Made by a program: the position numbers and the translations under genes. Shown here one piece after another: positions 9,179 through 18,326 of a stretch of DNA of 64,000 nt; position 1 is the first letter of the stretch; every line of letters begins with the position of its first letter. The DNA comes from Flavobacterium faecale. Its GTDB lineage: Bacteria; Bacteroidota; Bacteroidia; Flavobacteriales; Flavobacteriaceae. Location: the NCBI RefSeq assembly GCF_003076455.1, contig NZ_CP020918.1, positions 2,702,001-2,766,000 on the forward strand, in the 5' to 3' direction. The notes beneath the pieces were generated by a model. The model worked only from the letters and a program-made list of their open reading frames with translations. It had not been told where the DNA came from and made no database searches.

Positions 9179-9202
9179 TTTATTTAGAATAAATAAAAAT
9201 AA
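9179..9202 (-). promoter_or_regulatory. Putative operator box 1 of the siderophore receptor
   Basis: Near-copy of the box at 9111-9134, starting immediately upstream of the -33 element, with start-to-start spacing of 68 bp. The centre (TTTATTTAGAATAAATAAA) is almost palindromic. Confidence 0.5.
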
Positions 9203-9429
9203 GTTAATAATTATTTTTTATGAATATGATAATCAGAGTTTTATTATATATTTTTATTTTCAAATTTTCGAATAATTTGTACCAAATATTGTCAATAGCT
9301 TGTAGATAGCCACATTTATAAGATGAAATAGGGTCTAAAAAACAGGTCGAAATATGTTTTTACGCATTTTAACAATTTTTAACATCACAAATATCAGATT
9401 GAAACATTAGAATGTGTAATTTCGGCCCC

Positions 9430-9858
9430 ATGAAAAAGAAAGTTACTTTTCGAATTTTGCTACCCCTTCTTATTTTGCTCATGGGCGGATATGGAACGGG
9501 ACTATTGGCTAATTTCGATAAAAGTAATAATGACTTCTCTGTTGATGCTTCTTTAACCATCAACGAAAATCATTTTTTTCAAGCTAACCTTTTAGATGCT
9601 TTGTTTTTTAGAACTGAACTTCCAGCATCAAAAAGAACTTATATCAAAGTAAGAGTTACGGATAATGAAGTTGATGAAGACGAAGTACAATCTTCAAACA
9701 ATCAACTTATTCCAAATAAGTATTTTGCAAACTTCTATCAATCGCTATCATCTTCTGATCGATTGATTAATTTTAAGGAAATCTCAAATTTCCAAACGGT
9801 ATTTTACTACCTGACAACTTATAAAAAGTTTGTCTTGTTTCAAGTTTTTCGAATTTGA
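9430..9858 (+). CDS. Small exported protein of unknown function upstream of an RND pump
   Basis: I do not recognise this 142-residue protein. It starts with a clear signal peptide or N-terminal membrane helix (MKKKVTFRILLPLLILLMGG), followed by a Ser/Asn-rich segment. An acidic patch (VTDNEVDEDEVQSS, about 80-93) follows, and an aromatic, basic tail ends FVLFQVFRI. I chose the ATG at 9430 over the in-frame ATG at 9412 because it places the positively charged n-region directly before the hydrophobic core. It lies about 170 bp upstream of the RND adaptor gene on the same strand and might be its regulator-like or accessory partner, but nothing in the sequence proves this. Confidence 0.6.
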   Translation: MKKKVTFRILLPLLILLMGGYGTGLLANFDKSNNDFSVDASLTINENHFFQANLLDALFFRTELPASKRTYIKVRVTDNEVDEDEVQSSNNQLIPNKYFANFYQSLSSSDRLINFKEISNFQTVFYYLTTYKKFVLFQVFRI

Positions 9859-10026
9859 TTTAGCACCTTCTTTCCCGGCAAAGTCTATTTGCCATCGTAG
9901 TACTATTTAAAAATTTACCACCAAACGCTTCGTGGCTTTCGCTAATAAGTTTGGGTTTTACTTGTACTATTTATTTTCGATTACATTTTCACAAACAAAA
10001 CATTTACTTTAATAAGCTAACTTATT

Positions 10027-11106
10027 ATGAAGAAATTATCTATGATCGTAAGCGCATGCGCTTTGATGGGTCTCATCAGTTGTAAAGAACAAAAAGAAGA
10101 GAAAAAAGAAGAAGTTAAGTTCCTGGTTACCAATCCAGTAAAAAAAGACACTACAATTACCAAAGAGTATGTTTGTAATATCAACTCGATTCAGCATATC
10201 GAATTGAGAGCTCTAGAAAAAGGATATTTACAAGAAATTTTGGTAGGAGAAGGGCAAGCGGTTAAAAAAGGACAATTGTTGTTCAGAATCATGCCAAATA
10301 TCTACAAAGCAGAACTTGGCAAATCAAAAGCAGAAGCAGATTTTGCTGCTATTGAATACCAAAACACAAAAAAATTAGCAGACGGAAACGTAGTGTCTAA
10401 AAATGAATTGGCAATGGCAAAAGCTAAATTAGATAAGGCCAAAGCTGAAATGCAACTGAATCAAGTGCATTTGAACTTCACAGAAATTAGAGCACCGTTT
10501 GACGGAATCATTGACCGCTTTCACGTGAGAGTGGGTAGTTTGCTAGATGAAGGTGATTTACTTACAGAACTATCTGATAACAGCAAAATGTGGGTTTATT
10601 ACAATGTACCAGAGGCTGAGTACCTTGATTATATGGACAAAGCACACAGCAGTAAAACTAACGTTAACTTATTGATGGCCAACAATCAAATTTTTGACCA
10701 AACGGGAGTGGTAGAAACTATTGAAGCTAACTTTAATAATGAAACTGGTAACATTCCATTTAGAGCCACTTTTCCTAATCCAAAACGTTTATTAAGACAT
10801 GGAGAAACAGGAACAATCGAAATGAGTATGCCTTTCAAAAATGCTATTTTGATTCCGCAAAAAGCCACTTTTGAGGTTTTGGAGAAAAAATATGTGTACA
10901 TAATCGATAAAGAAAATAAAATTAGATCTAGAGAAATCACACTTGCAGGTGAATTACAACATGTATTCATTGTAAAAAGTGGATTGGCTACTACAGATAA
11001 AATTTTGTTAGAAGGAATTCGTTTGGTTAAAGAAAACGAAAAAATCGAATACAAATTAGAAAAAGGAACGTCTGTTTTATCTCATTTAGAGCTTTACGCA
11101 GAATAA
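10027..11106 (+). CDS. RND efflux periplasmic adaptor lipoprotein (AcrA/MexA family)
   Basis: This 359-residue membrane fusion protein has a lipoprotein signal (LISC, acylated Cys19). A beta-barrel and lipoyl half-motif follow (IELRALEKGYLQEILVGEGQAVKKGQLLFRI, about 58-90), then an alpha-hairpin (about 95-145), the second lipoyl half (EIRAPFDGIIDRFHVRVGSLLDEGD) and a membrane-proximal domain. It links the inner-membrane pump encoded next to the outer-membrane channel. The three genes are spaced 26 bp and -8 bp, so they form one operon in the usual adaptor-pump-channel order. The alpha-hairpin is short compared with AcrA. The exported substrate is unknown. Confidence 0.9.
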   Translation: MKKLSMIVSACALMGLISCKEQKEEKKEEVKFLVTNPVKKDTTITKEYVCNINSIQHIELRALEKGYLQEILVGEGQAVKKGQLLFRIMPNIYKAELGKSKAEADFAAIEYQNTKKLADGNVVSKNELAMAKAKLDKAKAEMQLNQVHLNFTEIRAPFDGIIDRFHVRVGSLLDEGDLLTELSDNSKMWVYYNVPEAEYLDYMDKAHSSKTNVNLLMANNQIFDQTGVVETIEANFNNETGNIPFRATFPNPKRLLRHGETGTIEMSMPFKNAILIPQKATFEVLEKKYVYIIDKENKIRSREITLAGELQHVFIVKSGLATTDKILLEGIRLVKENEKIEYKLEKGTSVLSHLELYAE

Positions 11107-11132
11107 TCGAAATCACTTAAAAAGATAAAAAC

Positions 11133-14100
11133 ATGTTTAGTAAATTTATACAAAGACCCGTTTTTGCGATAGTAATTTCGATTGTTATTGTATTCATGGG
11201 ATTGTTGGCAATGATGAAATTGCCGACATCACAGTTTCCAGATATTGCACCTACGACAGTAAATATTTTTATTGCGTATCCAGGAGCAAGTGCTGATGTA
11301 TTGGTTAAATCTACGCTTATTACCTTAGAGAACGCCATCAATGGTGTTCAAGACATGAGGTATATGGCTACAGATGCAACTAGTGCAGGTGAGGCAACCT
11401 TGAGAATTATTTTTGAACCAGGTACCGATCCCAATCAGGCGGTTATTAGGGTAAAAACTAGGGTCGATCAAGTAATGCCATTGTTACCAGAATTGGTACA
11501 ACGTGAAGGGGTTGTAATTACTCCAATCCAACCATCGATGTTGATGTACATCAACTTGTATGCAAAGGATAAAAACATGGACGAAAAGTTCTTGTACAAT
11601 TATGCCAACGTAAAAATGCTTCCCGAAATTAACAGGGTAAAAGGGGTTGCGAGATCACAAATCTTAGGAAGTAGAACCTATGCAATGCGTATTTGGTTGA
11701 ATCCAGATCGTATGCGTGCGTACAATGTTTCTACTGAGGAAGTAATGAAAGCGCTTGAAGAGCAATCTGTAGTGGGTCGTCCTGGACGTATCGGACAAAG
11801 TTCTGGTATCAAGGCACAATCTTTAGAATATGTATTGACTTATAAAGGTCGTTTTAGTGAACCTGCAGAATATGATAATGTAATTGTACGTGCCAATCCT
11901 AACGGTGAAGCCATTAGATTAAAAGACATTGGTAGAGCAGAATTAGGAAGTGAATTTTTTGATATCTATTCCAACCTAGATGGTCATCCTTCGGCTTCTA
12001 TTGTATTAAAGCAAAACTATGGTAGTAATGCCAACGAGGTTATTGGTCGCGTAAAAGCAAAAATGGAGGAGATGAAAGAAACTTTTCCTCCAGGATTGGA
12101 TTACAAAATCAGTTATGACGTTTCCAAATTCTTAGATGCTTCGATTGAACAAGTTATTGATACACTTCGTGATGCCTTTATTTTGGTAGCAATTGTAGTA
12201 TTTATTTTCTTAGGAGACTGGCGTTCTACATTGATTCCAATTTTAGCTGTGCCCGTTTCGTTGGTAGGAGCTTTTTTCGTAATTCAGTTTTTCGGAATCA
12301 CAATCAACTTAGTAACCTTATTTGCACTTGTACTTGCAATTGGTATTGTGGTCGATGATGCAATCGTCGTCGTCGAGGCCGTGCATGCCAAGTTTGCCGA
12401 GTTCCCCCATATCTCACCTTATATGGCGGTAAAAAAAGTATTAGGTGAAATTAGTGGAGCGATTATCGCGATTACTGCGGTAATGGTTGCAGTATTTGTA
12501 CCAATCTCATTCATGACGGGGCCAGTAGGAACCTTTTATAGACAATTCTCTATTACCATGGCGAGTGCAATTGTAATTTCTGCAATTATCGCCTTAACAT
12601 TGACTCCTGTATTATGTGCGATGTTGTTAAAAAACACACACGGACAAGAGGTTAAAAAGAATTTGTTGACTAAGGCATTAGATAAATTCAATCTTGTTTT
12701 TGATAAACTGACAGGTAAATATGTAAGTCTTCTTAAACTAATTGTGAGTAGAAAAGTAGTGACTTTTGGTATTTTAATTGCTTTCTGTATTGGTACATTC
12801 TTTGTCAATCAAATACTTCCTTCTGGATTTATACCAAGTGAGGATCAAGGAACAATTTATGCGATTATTCAGACACCTCCGGGTTCAACCTTAGAAACTA
12901 CAAACGCAGTTTCTCAAAGACTTCAAAAAGTTTGTGAGGATGTTGATGGAGTAGAATCTGTATCATCACTTGCGGGTTATGAAATCATGACCGAGGGTCG
13001 TGGGTCAAATGCGGGTACTTGTTTGATTAACTTGAAACCATGGGACGAAAGGGAGCATAAAGTGACCGAAATCATGGAAGAGCTAGAAGGTAAGTCAAGA
13101 GACTTAGGAGCTAAAATTGAATTCTTTGAGCCGCCAGCAATTCCTGGATTTGGTTCATCAGGAGGTTTCTCTATGCGTTTGTTAGATAAAAACACTACTA
13201 CAGATTATGCTGATTTTGATAAAATCAACAAAACCTTCATGGAGAATCTAGAAAAGCGTAAAGAATTGTCTGGTTTGTTTACCTTCTTTGCAGCCAACTA
13301 CCCTCAATATGAGTTAGAAGTAGATAACAATCTAGCGATGCAAAAAGGAGTTTCTATTGGTAAAGCAATGGAGAATCTAGACATCTTGATTGGTAGTACT
13401 TACGAGCAAGGGTTTATTAAATTCAACCGTTTCTTTAAAGTGTATGTACAAGCAGATCCAAAATACAGAAGATTGCCTTCTGATATCTTGAATTTGTATA
13501 TCAAAAATGACAGAGATGAAATGGTTCCTTATTCTGCTTTCATGAAATTGAAAAAAGGACAAGGACCAAATGAAATCACACGTTACAACATGTATAACTC
13601 TGCTGCTATTCAAGGTCTTCCGGCCAAAGGGTACACAACTGCAGATGCTATTCAAGCCGTAAAAGAAGTAGCCGCTGAGACATTACCAAGAGGGTATGAT
13701 ATTGCTTGGGAAGGTTTGTCTTATGATGAAGCAAGTAGAGGTAATGAGTCTATGTACATTTTCATGATTGTATTGGCCTTTGTTTACTTGGTTCTTGCAG
13801 CGCAATATGAAAGTTTTATTATTCCATTTGCAGTTGTATTGTCTTTACCAGTTGGTATTTTTGGATCTTTCTTATTATTAAAATTAATGGGATTACAAAA
13901 TGATATTTATGCTCAAATTGGATTAATCATGCTGGTCGGTCTGCTTGGTAAAAATGCCGTGTTGATAGTCGAGTTTGCTGTTCTCAAGCACCATGAAGGA
14001 ATGACGGTACTCGAGGCTGCTATTGAAGGTGCCAAAGTACGTTTCCGTCCTATTTTGATGACATCTTTTGCGTTTATCGCTGGATTGATTCCGTTAATGA

Positions 14101-14327
14101 CGGCTTCAGGCGCAGGTGCGATTGGTAATAGAACTTTAGGTTCTGCTGCCTTAGGTGGAATGCTATTTGGTACTGTATTCGGAGTAATAATAGTTCCTGG
14201 ATTGTACTATATTTTTGGTTCACTTGCAGCAGGAAGAAAATTAATTAAAGGGGAAGAAGATCACTCATTGACAGATGGTTTTGTACATGCAATAGATACT
14301 TTCTCAACAACTGAAGAACATGACTAA
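11133..14327 (+). CDS. RND efflux pump, HAE1 (AcrB) family
   Basis: This 1064-residue inner-membrane proton/drug antiporter has two repeats of six membrane helices with large periplasmic loops. The TM4 proton-relay Asp pair is at about residues 408-409 (GIVVDDAIVVVEAV) and the TM10 Lys at about residue 940 (LLGKNAVLIVEFA). All three relay residues are therefore present, which fits the hydrophobe/amphiphile exporters (HAE1) rather than the heavy-metal subgroup. It starts IQRPVFAIVISIVIVFMGLLA like AcrB homologues. The stop overlaps the start of the outer-membrane channel gene. Probably it exports antibiotics, detergents or bile-like compounds, but specificity cannot be read. Confidence 0.94.
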   Translation: MFSKFIQRPVFAIVISIVIVFMGLLAMMKLPTSQFPDIAPTTVNIFIAYPGASADVLVKSTLITLENAINGVQDMRYMATDATSAGEATLRIIFEPGTDPNQAVIRVKTRVDQVMPLLPELVQREGVVITPIQPSMLMYINLYAKDKNMDEKFLYNYANVKMLPEINRVKGVARSQILGSRTYAMRIWLNPDRMRAYNVSTEEVMKALEEQSVVGRPGRIGQSSGIKAQSLEYVLTYKGRFSEPAEYDNVIVRANPNGEAIRLKDIGRAELGSEFFDIYSNLDGHPSASIVLKQNYGSNANEVIGRVKAKMEEMKETFPPGLDYKISYDVSKFLDASIEQVIDTLRDAFILVAIVVFIFLGDWRSTLIPILAVPVSLVGAFFVIQFFGITINLVTLFALVLAIGIVVDDAIVVVEAVHAKFAEFPHISPYMAVKKVLGEISGAIIAITAVMVAVFVPISFMTGPVGTFYRQFSITMASAIVISAIIALTLTPVLCAMLLKNTHGQEVKKNLLTKALDKFNLVFDKLTGKYVSLLKLIVSRKVVTFGILIAFCIGTFFVNQILPSGFIPSEDQGTIYAIIQTPPGSTLETTNAVSQRLQKVCEDVDGVESVSSLAGYEIMTEGRGSNAGTCLINLKPWDEREHKVTEIMEELEGKSRDLGAKIEFFEPPAIPGFGSSGGFSMRLLDKNTTTDYADFDKINKTFMENLEKRKELSGLFTFFAANYPQYELEVDNNLAMQKGVSIGKAMENLDILIGSTYEQGFIKFNRFFKVYVQADPKYRRLPSDILNLYIKNDRDEMVPYSAFMKLKKGQGPNEITRYNMYNSAAIQGLPAKGYTTADAIQAVKEVAAETLPRGYDIAWEGLSYDEASRGNESMYIFMIVLAFVYLVLAAQYESFIIPFAVVLSLPVGIFGSFLLLKLMGLQNDIYAQIGLIMLVGLLGKNAVLIVEFAVLKHHEGMTVLEAAIEGAKVRFRPILMTSFAFIAGLIPLMTASGAGAIGNRTLGSAALGGMLFGTVFGVIIVPGLYYIFGSLAAGRKLIKGEEDHSLTDGFVHAIDTFSTTEEHD

Positions 14328-15765
14328 GATGAATAAACTAAATAAATTAAAATACGCAGGTCTAACCTGCGTATTAATAAGTCTAGCGGGATGTAAAATA
14401 CCTTCTGTTGTTCAAAAAGCAGAAAATAAGACAACTCCAGAAGTTTTTGCAAATTCGAGTAACGATACTTTGAACTCGGCTAAGAAACAATGGAAAAGTT
14501 ACTTTACAGATGCTAATTTGAATAGCTTGATCGAAACGGCCCTTCAAAACAATCAGGAGTTGAATATTACCATGCAAGAATTGGTAATTGCACAAAGTGA
14601 AGTACGTGCCCGTAAAGGGGAGTACCTACCTTTTGTAAACGTAGGTGCAAGTGTAGGAGTAGATAAGTTGGGACGCTATACCAATATAGGTGCAAGTGAA
14701 GCGAATACTGAAATTAAACCAGGAACAGAAACTCCAGATCCTTTACAGGATTATAAAATTGGAGCGTTTGCTACTTGGGAAGCCGATATTTGGGGAAAAT
14801 TACACAATGCCAAAAAAGCGGCTGTTAGTCGTTATTTAGCAAGTGTAGATGGTCGTAATTTTGTTCAAACAAATTTAATTGCTGAAATCTCAAATTCGTA
14901 TTACGAGTTATTAGCTTTAGACAATCAATTGGATATCGTTAAACAAAACATTGACATACAAACCAATGCTTTGGCAATTGTAAAATTACAAAAAGAAGCA
15001 GCTCGTGTTACCGAATTGGCAGTACGTCGTTTTGAAGCTCAAGTTTTAAAAACACGTGGTATGCAGTTTTCAATCCAACAGCAAATTACAGAGACAGAGA
15101 ACAAAATTAATTTCATGGTAGGTCGTTTTCCACAGCCTATTGCAAGAGATCATAAAATGTTTGAGAACTTAACACCTGCTACTGTGAGTGCTGGTATCCC
15201 TTCTCAATTGTTAGAGAATCGTCCTGATATCAAAAAAGCAGAGATGGAGTTAATGGCAGCAAATTTGGATATCAAAGTAGCTAAAGCTCGTTTTTATCCT
15301 TCTGTTGGTATTTCTGCTGGGATTGGTTTTCAGGCTTTCAATGCAAAATATTTGTTGAGTACACCAGAATCTCTTTTGTATAATTTTGCAGGAGATTTGG
15401 TAGCGCCTTTAATCAATAGAAATGCAATCAAAGCAAGTTATATTAGTGCAAATGCAAAACAAATTCAAGCTGTGTATAATTACGAGAGAACTATTGTAAA
15501 TGCTTATGTTGAGGTAGCTAATCAGTTGGCTAAAATCAATAACATGAAACAAAGTTTTGATCTAAAAGCACAAGAAGTACAAGCTTTGAATCAATCGGTT
15601 GGAATATCAAACGATTTGTTTAAATCAGCTCGTGCAGATTATATGGAGGTATTGTTAACGCAACGCGATGCATTAGAATCTAAATTTGAACTTATCGAAA
15701 CTAAGAAGTCACAAATGAATGCATTTGTAGACATTTATAGAGCCCTTGGAGGCGGATGGAACTAG
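14320..15765 (+). CDS. RND outer-membrane channel lipoprotein (OprM/NodT family)
   Basis: This 481-residue TolC-type channel has a lipoprotein signal (SLAGC, acylated Cys25) and two tandem outer-membrane efflux repeats. The conserved LLENRPDIKKAEMELMAANLDI block (about residues 297-318) and the closing DIYRALGGGW are OprM/NodT signatures. The start overlaps the pump gene by 8 bp, implying coupled translation. With the preceding two genes it completes a tripartite efflux system. A terminator lies 45 bp downstream. Confidence 0.92.
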   Translation: MTKMNKLNKLKYAGLTCVLISLAGCKIPSVVQKAENKTTPEVFANSSNDTLNSAKKQWKSYFTDANLNSLIETALQNNQELNITMQELVIAQSEVRARKGEYLPFVNVGASVGVDKLGRYTNIGASEANTEIKPGTETPDPLQDYKIGAFATWEADIWGKLHNAKKAAVSRYLASVDGRNFVQTNLIAEISNSYYELLALDNQLDIVKQNIDIQTNALAIVKLQKEAARVTELAVRRFEAQVLKTRGMQFSIQQQITETENKINFMVGRFPQPIARDHKMFENLTPATVSAGIPSQLLENRPDIKKAEMELMAANLDIKVAKARFYPSVGISAGIGFQAFNAKYLLSTPESLLYNFAGDLVAPLINRNAIKASYISANAKQIQAVYNYERTIVNAYVEVANQLAKINNMKQSFDLKAQEVQALNQSVGISNDLFKSARADYMEVLLTQRDALESKFELIETKKSQMNAFVDIYRALGGGWN

Positions 15766-15810
15766 CTGGTAAAGTTAGATTATTTGGTTTTATGTTTTAC
15801 TTGTGAAGAA

Positions 15811-15837
15811 AGGTTGCCTGCAAAGGCAGCCTTTTTT
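15811..15837 (+). terminator. Terminator of the first RND operon
   Basis: Stem GGTTGCCT/AGGCAGCC with a GCAA loop, followed by six T residues. Confidence 0.88.
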
Positions 15838-15892
15838 GCGTTTACGTGCATTCGCCTATACATACATACATTGTGTGTACAGAAATGATAGC

Positions 15893-15985
15893 TTTTTTTT
15901 TGCTTGGGCGTTTCTCTGGCAACCCAGATAGTTATCGGGGACGGGCTGGGCTATTTGTTCCTGCTTTTTTATTTTGCAAAAAAGC
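15893..15985. repeat. Flavobacterial intergenic repeat, degenerate copy R2 (inverted)
   Basis: It contains CTTGGGCGTTTC, then GGGGACGGGCTGGGCTAT and a decayed T-rich/A-rich arm pair (CTTTTTTATTTTGC, GCAAAAAAGC). Word order is reversed relative to copy R1, so it lies on the other strand. The rest of the 15766-16092 gap is AT-rich with no gene seen. Confidence 0.5.
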
Positions 15986-16092
15986 AAGATAAAAAAGAGT
16001 TACACTACAAATGAAAATCACTGAATACCAATGAAAATAAATGCTCGGTGAAGTAATCCTTCACGCAAAAAGAAGATAAAGTAACGTTCGTA

Positions 16093-16590
16093 TTAATGAG
16101 ATTCAAAATGATTTTCTATTAAGCGAATGACTTTGTTTTTACAAATAGTATCGGTTCCAAATAAGTAAGGAAATCTACCTTTTGAGGTGCCAATATTTCG
16201 AACATTGACAAACAGTACTTCCTCTGTCAAAATCACGGTTAACTTGTGCGATGGTTGTCCAAAAACAAACGGAATGTAATATTCACCAACAAATAAATCT
16301 TGAAATTTTACGGTCCACTGCTCCCTTTCTGCAATTTTTGTTATTTCAAGTAAGGCCACTGCATTAGTATTTTGGAACGGGATAGCGATTAAATCTCTTT
16401 CGTGAATCTTGCAATAAAAGGTATAGAAAATGAGAATTAAAACAATAAGCAAGGCAGGAATGTTATCTTTCGCTACAAGCAAAAGTAGTAGTAATGGAAG
16501 GTATCCCATTACATTATCGCCTAAATTATCTAATTCGTCCTTAGGTAGTTTTTTGTTTTCAATAATCGTTCTTAATTCATTTTCGGTCAT
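16093..16590 (-). CDS. Hypothetical membrane protein
   Basis: I do not recognise this 165-residue protein. It has a charged N-terminal 30 residues, a strongly hydrophobic hairpin (YLPLLLLLLVA and IPALLIVLILIFYTFYC, about 30-60) that could form two membrane helices, and a soluble C-terminal domain. The soluble part is rich in beta-strand patterns (VGEYYIPFVFGQPSHKLTVILTEEVLFVNVRNIGTS, given in parts here). There is no signal peptide. It is 71 bp downstream of the DUF6265-like gene on the same strand and could be co-transcribed. A small-molecule or protein-sensing role is possible but not supported by any motif I can name. Confidence 0.6.
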   Translation of the reverse strand: MTENELRTIIENKKLPKDELDNLGDNVMGYLPLLLLLLVAKDNIPALLIVLILIFYTFYCKIHERDLIAIPFQNTNAVALLEITKIAEREQWTVKFQDLFVGEYYIPFVFGQPSHKLTVILTEEVLFVNVRNIGTSKGRFPYLFGTDTICKNKVIRLIENHFESH

Positions 16591-16661
16591 TGATATGTTA
16601 ATTGGACTTATTTTATTCCCTTTGTTGTTTTCAGTTATTTATACTGTTGTTCAAATATGAT

Positions 16662-17141
16662 TTATTTGCTTTTTATCATACTGTAGCGTTCTGTGCTTGG
16701 CTTCCCATTTTGCATGCCTGAAATTTCAGTAGTCATCTGGCTTGCATTAGATTTTGTATAAATAATCTTTTGTGGGTAATCATTATTGAAATTTTCGAAA
16801 ATTATCTCATTCTCCTTAGCTTCTTTACCCAAAAATAAAATAGGCCCATCGTCATTTTGTCCTTGAATGACTGTTTTGTAGGTCAAATTTTCTCCCTTTT
16901 GCTGGAGAACTATTTTTTCTTGGTGTAATGTATCTTTTCCTTTTGTGAAAAATGATGTACCCGTGTAGGTGCTATCGTTTAATTTTACCCATGTTTCTGT
17001 GATTATGCCTTCAGTATTTTTTTGTTCCCATTTTCCAATGATCCATTCTGATGACTGCATCAATTCATATGTTGGCTTCGAATTTTTGTCGCATGACAAA
17101 AGCATAAGCAATACAGATAGAAGTGTAATTTTTTGAATCAT
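16662..17141 (-). CDS. DUF6265-like lipoprotein
   Basis: This 159-residue protein starts with a lipoprotein signal peptide (LLSC, acylated Cys17). It has the pattern WIIGKWEQKNTEG...ETWVKLNDSTYTGTSFFTKGKDT...FENFNNDYPQKIIYTK, which matches the small lipocalin-like beta-barrel family DUF6265 common in Bacteroidota. It is probably anchored in the outer or inner membrane facing the periplasm. The family has no established function. The gene could be transcribed together with the membrane protein gene downstream at 16093-16590. Confidence 0.72.
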   Translation of the reverse strand: MIQKITLLSVLLMLLSCDKNSKPTYELMQSSEWIIGKWEQKNTEGIITETWVKLNDSTYTGTSFFTKGKDTLHQEKIVLQQKGENLTYKTVIQGQNDDGPILFLGKEAKENEIIFENFNNDYPQKIIYTKSNASQMTTEISGMQNGKPSTERYSMIKSK

Positions 17142-17464
17142 AACGTTTATTTTTAAATCATTGTTTTAAAATGCTAAAGTAGCAAAAATAGCTTGTTTTT
17201 TAAAATCAATTGGTTGTACGGTTGAGGTTAATCTGAATGATGTTGAAGCTTTTGTTCATGCGATTAAGCGCCAAACTGTTTGAATCAAAAGCAGCAGGTA
17301 TTAAAATAAGATTTTGCTATAGCTACGGACTCTTTTAGTACATTTGGTAATTGTACTTATGCTTTATTTTATACTTAATGAGTTGGATCAAATAGTAACT
17401 TTAATAGAAGGCTACGCAACCTTTTATTGATTTTATTCTCTAGTATAAACAAAACCTTTATATC
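17142..17464. other. Divergent intergenic stretch between two lipoprotein genes
   Basis: About 320 bp of AT-rich DNA between the divergent genes at 16662 and 17465. I see no gene, no strong hairpin and no confident full promoter, though both genes must be transcribed from here. Confidence 0.4.
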
Positions 17465-17896
17465 ATGAAAAAAAAAATACTGATTATTTTTTCCTTTATA
17501 TTATTCGTAGCTTGTAGTAAAGAGGATGAAAACCCTTCAAAAGCTGTAGTAATAGGAACCTATCAATTGATAGAAAAGGAAGGTAGTATTCCCAATTCTG
17601 TACAAACAGGAATAGATATGGAATGGCAAGAAAAGTACGTTTTAAGGGGAGATAATACTTTTACCAAAACAAGAATCCGTGATGGGGTAGTGCTAGAGGC
17701 TTCCGGTAGCTATGAGACTAACATTAGTTCAGCAAATGAGAACTTAATTATTTTCTACTATGCAACACCAAATGTTCTTGTGGGATCCTGCGGGTCAGAC
17801 AAACAAGAAGGAGCACTTTTTCAAACTGAAAGTATTTTTGTTAGTAGTTGGCACGCTTGTGATGGACCTCGATTGACTTATGAAAAAATGGATTAA
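17465..17896 (+). CDS. Small lipocalin-like lipoprotein, hypothetical
   Basis: This 143-residue protein has a lipoprotein signal (FVAC, acylated Cys18). The mature part has the short-strand pattern of Bacteroidota lipocalin-like domains (VIGTYQLIEKEG...YVLRGDNTFTKTRI...GSYET). Two late cysteines (in VGSCGSDKQEG and SSWHACDGPRL) could form a disulfide in the periplasm. No catalytic motif is visible. It appears monocistronic and is followed by a hairpin. Function is unknown. Confidence 0.62.
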   Translation: MKKKILIIFSFILFVACSKEDENPSKAVVIGTYQLIEKEGSIPNSVQTGIDMEWQEKYVLRGDNTFTKTRIRDGVVLEASGSYETNISSANENLIIFYYATPNVLVGSCGSDKQEGALFQTESIFVSSWHACDGPRLTYEKMD

Positions 17897-18326
17897 GTTT
17901 TACTTTTTATGTGATACCTAAATCAAGAAGAACAATTAGTTTCCAATTTTTTCTAGTTTGGGACTAATTGTTAGAAACGGGATTTTAGTTTTTATCGAAA
18001 GAAAGTCTAACTTTTACTTCTTTTAAAAAGAAACTTTACTCATATTACTTTTCGATAAAGACTAACGCAAATTGATACAACCGTTTGGATTAGTACCCCA
18101 TGTACCTGAAAGCTTAGAATTGCTCGCGAAGCTTTGGCACCGTGTTCACTCCAATTTTCAAACAGTAACAAAACCAAGACAACTTTCCTGGTTGAAACAA
18201 AAGTAGCTACACTTTTTTAAAGAATATAGCTTTTTGATTTATATGCTCAAGTTTGTGGGTACGGAATGCAATTCCGCGCTATCAATAACGTGAAAATTAG
18301 TGCAAATCCGAGCGATAAAGTTTATT
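17897..18326. other. Gene-free region before the tandem array
   Basis: No gene seen. It contains the hairpin at 17931-17972 and a long-range inverted repeat (TTAGTTTTTATCGAAAG near 17984-18003 against CTTTTCGATAAAGACTAA near 18048-18066). Confidence 0.4.
17931..17972 (+). terminator. Hairpin downstream of the lipocalin-like gene
   Basis: Ten-base perfect arms AACAATTAGT/ACTAATTGTT, extended by three weaker pairs, around a loop of about 14 nt. There is no strong T tract, so termination is less certain. Confidence 0.5.
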
